Shown: positions 34,517 through 47,315 of the stretch, piece by piece
How the letters are laid out: the number at the start of each line of letters is the position of its first letter
How positions within the stretch are numbered: position 1 is the stretch's first letter
Assembly: GCA_022497155.1 (NCBI GenBank)
Contig: MU385710.1
Location: forward strand, 744,001-808,000
Reading direction: 5' to 3'
Source of the DNA: Whalleya microplaca
Lineage: Eukaryota; Ascomycota; Sordariomycetes; Xylariales; Xylariaceae
Length of the DNA stretch: 64,000 bases
Position numbers and translations under genes: made by a program
The notes under the pieces: model-generated
Databases searched by the model: none
What the model was told of the DNA's origin: nothing
What the model saw: the letters and a program-made list of their open reading frames with translations, nothing else

Positions 34517-36265
34517 AACGCCCAGCTGGCTTTGCGTTATAACCCTTGGTAAGCGGTTTGCCTTCGCTGCCACTTCCAGACCTGAAGCCGGACCGAGGCG
34601 CGTGGTGGTAGTAGCAGTAAGTGGCTGGGAGGTAATACAGACGCAGAGTTTCTAGGCCCATGACCAAGACTCCAGACCGAACTTGAGAGAGCACGAAGAA
34701 GACAGAAAAAGACTAGAAAAGGAAAGAAAAAAAGAAGATCGGCATCATCTCATCTACGTCTCTGGTGAGATGAAACTAGTTGGCGGGTTGGTGTAGATGC
34801 AGATGTAGCAAGTACGTAGCGTACGTAGTATGCTTTGATCCGCGCGCAAAGCCACGGCCTATTAGTGATACAAATGGGCTGTGGAAACGAGGGAATGAAT
34901 GTGTATGCCTTTATGAACTGAACCGAACCGAACTGAACTGAATAAATCACTAGACACTGACCGCTTCCTGTGTTCTATATCATGATGAGGGAAGGTGAGG
35001 TGAGGTGAGGTGAGGTGAGTAGAGCTACGGATATATAGGATGAAGAGTAAAAGGCGTACAGATGAGATAGTCTGGGGACAACCTTGGATGTGTGCTTAGG
35101 CTCTATCACCTGTCTACTTCTCTATGCACCCGTCATCTAAACTGGTTCCAAACAAAACGCTACAGTTGAACGGAGATTTGCATTAGCATGCATATACTTA
35201 TGTAAGGCAGATTGACAAGGACAGGAAACACCTCTTGTTATAGTAGCTAGCTAGCTGGCTGGCTTCGTAGAGCGTAGTTGACCAACAACTTTACTCCCTT
35301 TTCTGTACGCATGATCCGTTTTCCTTAGTAGCCCAGGTTCTTCGTCTCGGGGAGTGGATTACCCTATATGTGTCTAGTGGCAAGAGTTTACCGAGCGTAC
35401 TCCTTCGAGTACCTAGAGGCATACAGGCGCATCTTGTACTCGTTACTTCTGTGAGAAGCCACACAAGGAAAGTCAGGAACTGGACTCGTATTAGGAGAAA
35501 CCTATTGTACAGGCTATAAGGGGACCTAGAGATAAGGTGATACGTGGCGATGAGATAGCTTCGTTCGGAAACAACCCTATGTGGATACCTATAACAGGAC
35601 TATATGAAAAAGCAGAAGTATTCGTTGCCTATATCGTAACGACTTTAAAGTTGCATTACGAATTCTATAACATCTTTGCTCGAGCTATTGTAACTAGGTG
35701 GGAGATCGTCTGCATAGCTGGGTGACTAGGGAAGGTAAATGATTAGTTGACGGGCTGGCTGGTATGGAAATAAATGTGAAAGGTTAAATGTGGAACATAA
35801 GGCGGACGGAACTCTCTTGTAAGATGATGGGGGCAGATGTAAGTAATATACGAGATATCCATAAGTGCACTTTATGCATATGGTATTGTAAATTGTAACA
35901 CGGAGATGGTGATTATTTCGTGCCATACTCTATCGTACAGCTTGCACATCCCTTGCTAGACGGGATGAAACGTTGATACGATTCCCGAGGATTTGCACAG
36001 TAAATCGATAGTATATTCGCCTGTAGGCACGGAGTCCTCCTTTTCCTGTGTCCGGCTTGATCTTACCATGTCATAACACGCCATGTCATGTCGTTCCGTA
36101 CCTCATGCTCCCGCAAGAACTTCCTATTTCCTCTTATATCAACGAGGCAGCCCTGATATCCCTCCGTCCTTCTCTCCCCGTCGTTTCTTATCTTGCCCTA
36201 CCACCTCGCGCCTCAGCACGAAGCCTTCCTTTCACAAACAGTCCAAGTAGTAATAGTAGTGGTAC
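34517..36265. other. Convergent intergenic region between Dcn1 and bS6m
   Basis: There is a GGTGA pentanucleotide repeat at about 34993-35016 and AT-rich spacer. No coding segment was recognised. Confidence 0.5.
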
Positions 36266-36718
36266 TCAACCCAGGGCAGACCACTTAATGCCGCCGAAGC
36301 GGCTGGTGGTGGTGAGCTTGCCGTCGCCGAGTTTGACGCTGGAGTGGCGCAGCATGCGCGGGTCGAGGGCCAGCATCTGGCGCACGGCCTGCTGCGTGGC
36401 GACCGAGGCGTCGAAGCGCATCGCGAAGTAGTGGCCCTGCGTGTGCCGCATCTGGTGCACGCTCAGCGTCTTCGGCAGCGCGAACACCCCCCAGTTCGAC
36501 ACGCCTCGTATTACTCCCTTTTGCTGCAGGATCAGCTGGCCTGCGCTGAATACGATTCTGTGGGTGAGAGGATAGGTTAGTTGCTGTGGTTCCTTGTGAT
36601 ATAGGCAGGTGGGTAGTTATTCCTCCTGCACTTGAAAACAACAAGAATGCAAAGCCACGTACTCTCTCACCTCGGCAAAATTGCCAGGTCGTACTATGCC
36701 CACCAGCTCGTACAGCAT
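36266..36718 (-). CDS. mrp17: Mitochondrial small-subunit ribosomal protein bS6m (Mrp17)
   Basis: Minus-strand exons are 36663-36718 and 36266-36557, giving 115 aa. The start is MLYELVGIVRPGNFAEVRE, the characteristic first strand and helix of bS6m. Exon 2 begins IVFSAGQLILQQKGVIRGVS and continues NWGVFALPKTLSVHQMRHTQ, then GHYFAMRFDA, ending with PRMLRHSSVKLGDGKL. The protein binds the platform of the mitoribosomal small subunit with bS18m. The size suits filamentous-fungal bS6m. An upstream in-frame extension exists to about 36865, but the internal ATG at 36718 matches the family N-terminus and is preferred. The intron is about 105 nt with a GTACGT donor. Confidence 0.92.
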
Positions 36719-39458
36719 CTTCTCGGTCGCTCGGTCGGTCGATTGCCCAGTACCGTGGCTCGCTAGTACATCGACCGCGGAGAGCGGAGACAAAAAGTAT
36801 CCTCTCTTATGAGAACCGCCGCAGACGGGGTTGCAGGTAGACAGACGCAGATATAGATCGTCCACGAAGATTCGTCTTCCGAAGCTCGATCGTGGACCCG
36901 AGCAACTCGTTAGATCTCGCTAGCGGTGCCTCGTGTAGAATTGGGATTCAATTATACGGCGCGGATTCGAACCGTATATCTATCTACCTCTGGCAGGGTC
37001 TCGCAGGCGTCGTCGTTCGCAGGAGTCGGGGATATAGGTATAATCTCGAGGGTGTACGGAATCCCGCCGGCATCGAAATGTTCAATTGGAAAATTCACCG
37101 GAGCACGGAACTCGAGCTCTTCCGCAGTGGGGCCAGTCCACCCACCAACAGGGTGAGGTCCCCTCCACTTTACCTCAGGTACCTAGGTACGTATCTAAGG
37201 CGGGAGCGGCTATCGGTCAGCTCGGATAGCTGCATAGCTACAGAACGGATTAGGTCGACAAGCGGGTAGTTGCACACGTGATCTCTCTCCAGCCTACTAT
37301 GTACCTTGGGTAGGTACGCAATACTATATGTAATCTGCACTCTATCCCATACCTCTCTATACGTATCCGTGGGCTACCTAATCAGCCAACGTAGTACCGC
37401 AACCTAATAATTGCCTACCTACCTATGTCTGTGTAACTGGGTCGAGTCAGCTCGATCCTCTCTGCTATACGAACCAAATCTCAGATATAATATTTTCGCG
37501 TGACACGTCCCCCTATACAGCGCATGAAAAGAAAATTTCGCTATAGAAAACCTTAAACAGCTATAGCATCATACGTATAGAGTCGGTTCGATGCTAGCAA
37601 CAAGCGAAATCACCAACCAACTAACCAGCTAACCTAACATCCCGCCACGCACACATCCCCTCCCTGTCAGCTAGCCAGCCTGCCTCCCATCCGGGCAGGG
37701 GTTTGGATCCTGGCCGCTGCTGTTACTGCTACTGCCGTGCCGTAGGAAGCAGCCCAGGAGATTGGGGGCCAAATTACGTACCGTATCTGTACTATATGTA
37801 GGCACACGCACGGGGACACATACATCCATACCTGTAAAATGTATGTACGTACATACATTGATCGCCCGCTACTGTACATACGGGACACGTACATACATCC
37901 CATCCATCCATACATGACATTGATTACTCCGTACGTACGTTACGTACCTACATACCTAAGCAGCTAGGTACAGTACCTATCTACCTCGCATCTACATCAT
38001 GCCAGCGTGTCGGTAACGTGGGGTGGGGGTTGCTTAGGTTGTTTCCTTGCCCTGCCTTTGCCTTACCTACCCATTACTGCGTACCCATGCCCCATGTCCC
38101 ATGTCCATCCATTGATTGAGCCGTTCTGGGACCCGATGAATGAATGGATGGAGGTTACCTGTAACTGCAACTAACTAAACGCACGGCCTGTTGCGCTTGC
38201 GCTGTTGCTTGGCATCATCGCATCGATTCGATCTTGCGATTTTGAGGATCCAGCATCGCGATCCCGCTCCCGCTCCCGCTCCCGTCTGTTGTTACGTGCC
38301 TTCGTCCACACACCACCACCACCACAGCTTTCAGCCCTAGAAGCTGAGACTAGGTGTGGACTATACTCCATTCCTACATATATAATAGTCTTACGCATAT
38401 CTAATAAGTAATAATTGAATCAATCTGATCACAAGCTCACGAAATCACACATAGCAGTTCTTTTTCATGCATGGTATAAAAAGCTCAAATGCATCCTTAT
38501 TTTTGGTTTCCCCCCTCCCTTTACATTTGCCCCTTTGCCCTGCCATCCCTCCCTGCTTTCCTTCTCGGCAAGGCAAGTTGCAAAGTGTGTGTCTATAAGG
38601 TATTGTTTTTTTATGTACTGTACAGTCTCTCATCGTCAAACGCGAAAAGGAAGAGAACACAAGAGAAGAGAAAGAAAAAAGAAGTCAAGGTTCTCTGCAG
38701 TGCAGTGTACCCAGCACGGCAGCATGGCTACGGGAAACAAGGGAATAATTTGCCCGGTCGAGGTTGCTTTGCTTTTTGCGTGTCCGTCCCGTCCCCCGTC
38801 CCCCGTCTCCCTCTAGAAATGACGGTGATTCTCTTTCCGGAAAGGTCGAATTACTATCCATCTGTCCGTCCAGGTGTCCGTCCGTCCATGGGGTGCGATG
38901 CTGCCTGCCACTGCTCTATGGCATCAATAGAAATATATAAGAAACGAATACTTGAACAATCGAAGGCGAAAAAAAACCCTGTCCATATCCCTTGCGGTGA
39001 CCCTTTATTGTATTAATCCCGTACAGTTGGAGTGAATCCCCTCCTTTCATGCTTGCAGCTGCTGCTGCATCAGTTCGCATCGAGGAGAAGATGTGATGCG
39101 TTGGAGAGCAGAAGTCCAGACAAGGCCGGTCTCACTTGTTTATACCCGCCGAGATCTTCGAGGCCTGCTGAAGTCGTAATATCCCCTTTACAGACCAGTA
39201 ATGACTGGAGACTACCGCCTTGTCTCGTCTAGCCCGGGGGCAATACCGAATGCAGAAAATGCGAAGACCAACGCCGACAATGCCACCTTGCGTGTGGACT
39301 CATTAATACCCTCAAACGCCGACAGAAATCAAAAGTCGTAATGCCATGCTCAATACTTTGACCAGGCTTGAAGTCCTCAGAGAGGTACTAGAATACAGTG
39401 AAAAACGCGAAACAAAGGTTGAAAATGATGTAAGTGAACACGGGGGGAGAGAGAGGGT
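36719..39458. other. Long intergenic region
   Basis: A 125-codon plus frame at 36892-37269 has no domain and is treated as chance. A CTCCCG repeat lies at about 38260-38284, and the area around 37800-37960 is rich in TACATACGTAC-like tetranucleotides. Nothing else was recognised. Confidence 0.5.
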
Positions 39459-41843
39459 TTATGTGTCCGATTCGGCGTCAGGGAGTGTCTCGGACTCCAT
39501 GTTGTTCCAGGAATCCTCGATTTGAGTACTATATATGCTGTTAGCAACATACCAAAAGGCTACCGGAACAACGGCACTACTCACGAAGTCTGCTTCACAA
39601 GCTTTATACCCTTCTTTTTGGCAAAGCTGAGGAATCGCTTCTTGGTTCGTTCTCTCTTGAAGTAGGCCAGGACATTGCCGCGCTTTTCGTCCGCGATGAC
39701 AGCGAGGATCTTTTGACTCTCGGTGGCCCACTGAATCTCCTGGACCTCCTCCAACGACAAGTCGAAATTGATCGGTTTTTGGTAAAAGCCCCAGGTGACC
39801 TTGGGGAACACATCGCGCAGCACCTGGTGCTCGAATAAGTTCTTCTCTTGCTTCCAAGTCCAATACTGCGTGACCTCGGTGTTAGTCGTCAGGGACCGCG
39901 TTTTGATTTGGTACACGCGCCAATCGAGATGCATGATTCGCCCGGCGGAGAAAGAATCTGTCGAAGTGTAGCCCTCGAAGTCCAAGTCGTCCTCCTGAAT
40001 TTCCTGCTTCGGCCGCGGGGCCTCGACCGGGGCCGGGGTCGGCTGTGGGGCCACGGATTCCAGACGTTGGCGTTTCTGCAGCCTGGGCGTCACCGGTTCC
40101 AGATACTCCGGCGGTGGTTGATGGGCGCCCTGCTGCATCGGATTCTCTAAGTTGGGCATATCATCAGGTTCAACCTGGCCAATCGATCGGCGACCCTTAC
40201 GTCGTACAAGATTCAAGCCCGAGCCTGTCGAACCTGTCGATTCCCGCTTTGCTGACTTGGACTTGGATGTCTTCAACGGATCTCGCTCACCAAGCTTGTA
40301 TCCCGACGGCCTTCCAATATTACCGAATCCATGCTTCTCTCTCAACACCTTTAGCTTAGCGTCGTGGTATAGGTCATGAGTCGTTTTGGACAAGCTGAAC
40401 TTCTCTCCTTGAGCCGTGGCTATCTCGTACATCCGCTGCCGCAGCCATTGGAGAGGCGTCACATCGAGATCGAACTTCTTGAGCTCTTCGTGGACATTGA
40501 CTAATCGGAACATGGTGTCGTAGTTAATAAACGTTTTGTAGAACTTCGCCATCATTTCCTTGCCAACAAATTGGTAGGGGTGGAACGCCTCAGTGGTGAG
40601 GAAGTCAACAACAGCTTGGCCACGGTTGACCTGGCGGTTCGCGAGGAAGACGGTGTGGCGGACGGCATCAGGAGTTCGGCGGAGCGATTCTAGCTTCTCC
40701 TTCCATTTGTCAAGCTGGGGTTGGATGATACTTTCCAGTGTTTCCCACTCGGGGTCCCAATACGGATGCTTCTCATGAATCCGCTCCATGGGGATACCGG
40801 CGTACATCGGCGGCTCGAGGACAACCACGCCATCGTCCTTAACGATCATGTTGTCGCGATTGATATCTAGGCCGTCATTGATCTGCACAGGGTTATCCAC
40901 GGGCGGAGCGGTAGCCCTCGCGCTTGGCAATGACTTCCGGCCCGAGGGGGATTTCACCTTGGCGGGGCCGGTGGTCTCGCCAGCCATGTCGCCATTCATC
41001 TCAGGGACAGCTTAGAGGAAGTTAGCTTATATCGGAAAGATGTGGGGGCGGGAGGGGTGGACACTTACGAGGCTTGCCGTTAGGTGACCGAACAGCAGCG
41101 GGGAAACTCGGAAGGCTGTGTCGTTGCTTAGGCTTCAGCGGCCTATCCTTAGCCCGGCCAGCTTGGTAGCCCTCAGAGGCACTAGCATCCGTCTCAGCAG
41201 CTGTAGGGGCTGTACCATTTGAGACAACAGATTGCCGGGAGCGGTTATTGCTATTGCGCAACGGTATAGATCTGCCATTAGGAAGCTCCGACTCATCCAC
41301 TGGGTTGTGGTAGATACTGCTGAGCAAATTGCCCGGATCTGCAGGAGGCTCCTCCTCCTCGTCACGACGGCTGCGGCGACGCGTGCCGTTGATGCTAGTC
41401 CATCCACCACCGTTGGCTGGAGGTGGCATGTCTCGAGTAGACGGCCGACGACCGCTATTACCGTTGCTCTTAGCACGGGCATTCTCCTTGATGGATGCAC
41501 TGTTCTCCCGCGCACGTGCAAACCATTCATCTTGGTTCCGGTCTTCCTCCACACGCTGAGCAAAAAGACGCTCTTTGTTGCTATCAAATTCTCGCACCAG
41601 GCGCTCCTGCTCCTCTTCGTGGAATTGAATGCTCGAATCGACGCCCGTCAACTCGTTCTGAAGTCGTGCCTTTCTATCGTACAACTCCACTAGTCGACTT
41701 CTCAGCTGGTCTTGGCGGACTGCATATTCTTGGTCAAATCTCTCATCTTCTTTGTTTCGGGAGTCCTTGGTAGTTTGCCAGTAATTAAGCTCCAGCTCTT
41801 TCCAGTCCTCTTGACTGGAAAGACGATCCTTCTTGGCTGACAT
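39459..41843 (-). CDS. Conserved-looking uncharacterised 756-aa protein with coiled coil
   Basis: Minus-strand exons are 41069-41843, 39585-41010 and 39459-39528, giving 756 aa in phase. The N-terminal third (residues about 20-130) is a highly charged coiled coil (WKELELNYWQTTKDSRNKED; RLVELYDRKARLQNELTG; HEEEQERLVREFDSNKERLF). A Ser/Asn/Arg-rich disordered section with basic RRRSRRDEEEE patches follows, suggesting a nuclear protein. Two compact regions follow, about 290-480 (DGVVVLEPPMYAGIPMERIH, then HPYWDPEWETLESIIQPQLD) and about 610-730 (DWRVYQIKTRSLTTNTEVT, then QYWTWKQEKNLFEHQVL). I do not recognise a named family. The long ordered segments and coding bias argue it is real. A role in chromatin or RNA metabolism is only a guess from composition. 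Confidence 0.82.
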
Positions 41844-43335
41844 AGTGCCAGACAGCGAAGATCGTCTCCCGCGCCTAATACGTCATTAGTGGGTTTGATT
41901 CAATGCGGATTATGTGCATTAGCAATGCCGAAACTCAATTCGCAACGGAAAAGGCAAATGATGTTGTAGAGAAATTACATGTCGACATCTAATGTAAGGA
42001 ATAGCGCCGTATATATGTATATTGGAGTGGCAGTGAGATACAGTGGTGGATGTTGAGTAAATCTTGCACGGCGTGATCTCAAGGTATGGTGTAGGGTTTA
42101 TCGGGTTTATCTCATACAGGTAAAATGATAAATAAAACCATTTTAGGAAGACGATAGGTACGGCACCAAGGGATGGTGTTGCAGATGTGGAGACGCGGGT
42201 CGCGTTTATATGTAGATGGGTACTACGGTACCAGGGGTGGGTAAGGAACGAGGCAGATGTGGTAGGTAGGGTAGAGGTAGGGTAGGTAGGGCAGGCGGCG
42301 AGGCCTACCTAGCAAAAACGGGGATGTAGAACACAGAATTAGGAAATAGTGCAGGTATATACTTACAGGGCTGTTGACAGGATGGCCGATGCTCACGAGG
42401 TATAGGATGAATTGATCTGAATCATGTGTAGATGCCTAGGTATGATGCGTTGCCCATGAGTCTGTCGCGTGCGCGTTGTGCTTGTGTGTACCACGTTGGG
42501 TAAATACAGAAGGGGAATTGGATGGGCGAAGAAGAAATGCGAAGACAGGTGTTGGGAGGTATGCCCTCTCTATTGTATATTGGTGGTGAATTTGATGGAC
42601 TGCACTAAAAAAAGTAATTAGTTGTTATTACCTAGTCGGGTGAGAAAGTGTTGCTGGGACCCAAGGACCGGATACAATGATTGGTTAGGCCGGGAACCTA
42701 GGATATGAAGGTGAAAAAGGTTGGTATTTCTCTGCGATCACAAGGGAGTGAAGGAGCGAGATAGTGAGCGAGAGATAGTGAGCTTGGGACAGGACTCTAA
42801 AAGGAAACCCAAAGAGGTAAATGTGGTTGATTGATTGAATAATTGATTGATTGCCCAGGTGATATAGGGGGGGGGAGGCATGATGGCATAATAATAATAA
42901 TCATAATGATAGTAATAATAAAAGTATACTTGTACCAACCTGGAAGTATCCGAAAGATGATGCACTCAAAAGTGACTAATCGGATGGCCAAAGTGCCCAA
43001 GGTCTCCTTTCATTAGACCGGCGCTCTCTATATCGTCGGCGTCAGCATGCGGCCTCAATGCAATGGAACCTCCAATGAAGAGAAAGGCATAAAGGGGAAA
43101 CATAGGAAAAGGTAGGTCTGGGAATACTCTAGGCAAGACCTGATCACATGTACCTAGGTAATGTAGGCATATATATGTTATGTGGTGTGCATGTACGTAT
43201 GGGTATACCTATTGCATGTATATATTTATATGCCTGATGGTGATAGGACTGATGGAATGGTTTGATTGCAATAGTATGTAGGAGTATCCGCACGCATGCT
43301 ATAGTCGAGACAGTGTGTGTGTAGGGATGGATGGA

Positions 43336-43362
43336 TAGGTAGGTAGGTAGGCAGGTAGGTAC
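43336..43362 (+). repeat. GGTA tetranucleotide microsatellite
   Basis: About six GGTA/GGCA units. Confidence 0.85.
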
Positions 43363-44249
43363 GCAGTATTTCCGTGCTTACCTTTTTGCAGTGGTGGGGA
43401 GGTGGGAGTCTATTTCTTGATCCCAAAAGGAAGGGTGGTCAATGATTCGCAAATGAATGGATGAGAATCTATGGGATGAGATGGGATCCAATAGTCGAGA
43501 TCGGGTGTAGTCGGTTGATCTATCCAAGTTCGGATCTCGTCTGCCAGGCAGGCTGTCGATGCGGCTCTCATCTACTCGTCTACGGGAGACAGGAACTCCG
43601 AAAATATCGATGGACAAGTGAAAGATGCTTTCATAGGTATACTTGGCTTGGCTGGCTGCGTGGTAATGATCTGATGCAGGTTGCTTGGCTGTTCCGTATA
43701 ATCCGCCTCGGGGGGTGGTTGATGGCTGGCTCTCTGCCGATGAATAGGTCGAGAGCTGAAAAAGGCGAGCGGGAAGTGTAGGTTGTTGGTTGGGGGAGGG
43801 ACTAGGAGGCTAACACGCTAGAAATAGACCAGGTCGAATTTGCTGCTGCGTGCTGCTGCACAGTCACATGGGGTACTATGGTACATAGGCAGCTTCCATT
43901 AGCACTAATAGGAAATAATAGAATGTTGTAGTTGAGCCATCGGCTGCTCGTATTTAGGCGGACTAAGGTTGCGTGGAAAAGTCAATGCGAGTGAATGACT
44001 GACTCGGGCGACCACAGATAGGGAGAGGGAGAGAGGGAGAAAAAGAGAGAATAGAGTGTGTGAAAGCCTACGAGTGAGAATTTGATCAAAGACGAAAAAA
44101 GCCATAGCATTGAAACTAGCTGAGCCCCTTAGAAACATGAACACCTGTTAGGATATTAGATGTAGGTTGGTAACATGATTATGAGATGCGTTAGTCTAAT
44201 ACATACATGCCTATATAAACTGTACACACACTCTCCAAGGTAAACTGTA

Positions 44250-44274
44250 CATACATACATACATACATACATTA
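44250..44274 (+). repeat. CATA tetranucleotide microsatellite
   Basis: About six tandem CATA units. Confidence 0.85.
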
Positions 44275-46399
44275 CCTGGTGGGTGCCAAGCCGTGTATAC
44301 GTATATACTTTGGGTAGGTATCTAAGGTAGGTCCAAAGCATGTATTGCGTATGGGCATATGGACGTGTGTATATGTACTATGTATTTTGTATGGGTTTAT
44401 TAGGTGACACTAGAAGGCATCCATACAACAATTTAAGTTTTTTTCTTTTCGAATAGGTAGCAAACAAGGGTGGCTTTTTTAAGGAAGGGCAATAGGCGGC
44501 AGTGCTCCCCCATGCGACGGCGTATCATTGGCGCGACCGTCATATTAAAAATGCTCTAACATTTCGTTTTGGATTTAGGTGTGCAACTCTGCATGTGCAT
44601 AGGAACATTAAGCACACTAATAACATTAAAACATTTGGATGTCAACCTACTACTACTAGGTATGTATGTACACGTACCGGCCTATATATATGTATGTATG
44701 TATGTCAGTCATGTCGGGTATCGGCTACACGGTACGTAGGTACGGGCGTAGTACATACCTCACATATATATTAGTTTAGGTTGCATTCGACATACTAGTT
44801 AGGTCCACGTAGACCAGTACTCGCAGTAGATGAATCTTATAGTCCGACCGGGTCCCTTGTAAGCCCCATTGGGTTGTGTCCTCTCATTAGGTATAATATT
44901 AATAACTATATTGAAGGTTTGGGTGAGCACTATCATGGGCGCTGGTATCCCCTAACATTTAGCGTCGGACACAGCGCACGTATACTATGTATAATCCCTA
45001 CTTGAGTCCACGTTTCAGGGAATGTTGGACTGTCTAGACGTAGGCAATTCGGGCCACTAGGTATTTGCTAATGCACTGTTTACATACTACTCGTAGTGCT
45101 TTTTGCTGAGTGTTACATCTACTACATATACATACATAGTAGACAGGTGCTTACATATAGTACGTAGTACGCAATACTTGTACATACATACATACATTCA
45201 TGTGCGAGCAGGGGGGGCGTCGAGGCAAGGATCCGTCACTTATACCTTGCGTATACCTACATGTCCTATTCCGTACATGTCGGACTTGATTGATTGCCTT
45301 CATGTTTCGCTAATAGCCGCGGTATTAACATGAAATATGGCGAGCTATGTAGGGATGCGGCACATACCTAATTGATGAGCAGTATGCGTGTCACAAACGG
45401 TGGCAGTACCCTATACTTGCTTTGATGATTACACACGTTGGCCAAATCATCATGTGTTGGTTGGCAGCGCGTTTGTTATATGGACTCTTTTTTTAGGTGG
45501 TGGCCTTGTACGAACTAGATTTTCTTGGCTTAGACTCGAAACATAGCCACCGACGGTGATAGATAAGGCGTTCGAGAGACGTGCAGGCGCGTTTAAAAAC
45601 AGGACATATAGCTTCCTGCCTATACGTATTCAACTGATGATGACCTAGTGTACTCTTGCTACTATGTACTATAGGTAGTACATACATCTAAGTTACCTTA
45701 GGTCGACCACGGAATACATGTAGATAGCATAGCAATGCCCGACCTCCAGTCATCGCTTATACTTCTATTGATGGGCAATCACCAACTCAGTTGCCTGCCT
45801 ATATATCAATGTTTGTGTATACATAGTATATTCTGCCTTACACAGTATATTACATCCATCCAACATATGAATGAGATTTGGAACTTTTAAAACAAAGCAC
45901 CCGCGATTATCGTTCCAACCTGCGAAGTACGGGACCCCTCCCCTGTCTGTTGATCTGCCCTCTTCGCGCGCTAGTTACGTATAACAAGTTGCACTATATT
46001 TGGGGCCAAATTGCATTAAATTGGTCAGTATTCATCAGTCCTCAGAAAGTCTATTGCCGGCTCCACTCCTCCATACGGCTTCCGTTCCTCGTCATAATTG
46101 GTTCTTGATATAACCCAAGTTCCTTACCTGACTGTGGTTGCATACTACTGTATAGATAACATGAGCCCATGCCATGCTCGGTGCATCGCCGCGATAACCA
46201 CGGCACCCGAGACAGACAGTCGACAGAATAAAGCGATGCAGTTTAGTGACAAATAAAACGAGCAGTATGCAGAGTTGCTGAAAGTTAATGGAATTCTATA
46301 CAGCCCTCATCAATGTACAGGTCTACAGCCTCATGGCTTCTCCGATGCACCGTTCCCCCACATCCAACCAAACGCAATACCGACCATGTGTTTACCAGT

Positions 46400-47315
46400 T
46401 TACCAGTATTCAGGCTTGACGTAGTTGGCGAAGGTCTTGGGCTCCTCATAGCCGTGATGGTCGTGGTGGCCGTGACCATCGTCCTGGGGTCCGACGTACT
46501 CCATCTTGTAGACACTGCCGCACTCGGGGCATCGCTCCATCGGTCGCTCGCGGGACATCTATATCGGGGTGCTGTTAGTCGCACTTCAAGAAGACATAAC
46601 GTTCCAATCGCATGACGTCTGGCGTCTTAGCTTGTGGAAGGGGAAGAACATACGCCGAGCCAGTGAACAACGTGGGAGTCAGACGGAGAGCCAGTGCAGC
46701 CAGCGTACTGCTCATCACCGGCAGACTTGACCATGATAGGATTGGCGGGGGTTCCTAATCCGACTGTCAGTCCCATGATATCCCGCAATGACTTCTTTTA
46801 AAGCTTGGTCGTACCTATCCGCGAAGAGTCAAGAGGTCGCATGTCAAAGATATCCACGCCGTCCATCTTTCCGAGAATCTCCAATCTCTCCAGACCAGTC
46901 GACTGCTCAATATCGGTAGGGACGGTGCCGGGTGCGGCACCGGGCCCAAGCAGGTCTTCCTCGGTCTTGATTTCTGTATTATGCAAATCTAGTCAACGGG
47001 CCTGTTCCCATGGCCGAATCGGTAGTTATGATTCAATTGAAAGAAGTATAACCGTACCGCTGAAGGTCTTCATCTTCTGGCCGACGCTGGCATGAGGCTC
47101 GACATTCTTCGCATTCTTCGCGTCTCCTGGAGGCGGCGGGTTAGCTTGACCGGTTGTTTTTGATGACATTTATGACATCGTACGATGCCGCTTTCGGTCG
47201 GCCGGGAACTTCAAGGCTGCTTACGGCGAATGACTGAAGCTGCGAAAGTACGCTTGACGACGGGAGAAACGGCGGCTCGGCGAGCGACGGCCACGGCGGA
47301 GCGTTGCAAGAACAT
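46400..47315 (-). CDS. cox4: Cytochrome c oxidase subunit 4 (nuclear-encoded, zinc-binding)
   Basis: Minus-strand exons are 47225-47315, 47058-47126, 46815-46973, 46654-46754 and 46400-46558, giving 192 aa. Residues 1-31 (MFLQRSAVAVARRAAVSPVV...) are an Arg-rich, acid-free mitochondrial presequence. The mature part shows EIKTEEDLLGPGAAPGTVP, LERLEILGKMDGVDIFDM and TPANPIMVKSAGDEQYAGC. The zinc site is visible as C126, H134 and CPEC at C150/C153. The C-terminus is His/Gly-rich, ending KTFANYVKPEYW. The subunit sits on the matrix face of complex IV and is needed for its assembly. The frame stays open upstream of ATG 47315 but without another ATG, so this start is firm. Confidence 0.95.

Larger units (their letters stand above)
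41844..46399. other. 4.5-kb gene-free region rich in tetranucleotide repeats
   Basis: It begins with the presumed 5' region of the 756-aa protein gene. It contains GGTA repeats (about 43336-43362), CATA repeats (about 44250-44274), ATGT repeats (about 44688-44706) and ATA-rich tracts (about 42888-42920). Frames of up to 106 codons are present, but none has a recognisable motif. No tRNA or transposase remnants were recognised. Confidence 0.5.

Noticed and set aside
36892..37269. 125-codon plus frame, and a GGTTCGAATCC-like B-box on the minus strand near 36964-36974
   Set aside because: The protein has no motif. No A-box at the right distance, and the T-arm and acceptor stem do not pair, so it is not a tRNA gene.
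43461..43781. 106-codon plus frame
   Set aside because: Isolated, with Trp/Arg-heavy random composition and no domain.
5130..44706. CRISPR-like arrays
   Set aside because: All tandem arrays seen are perfect short microsatellites without unique spacers, and the DNA is eukaryotic.
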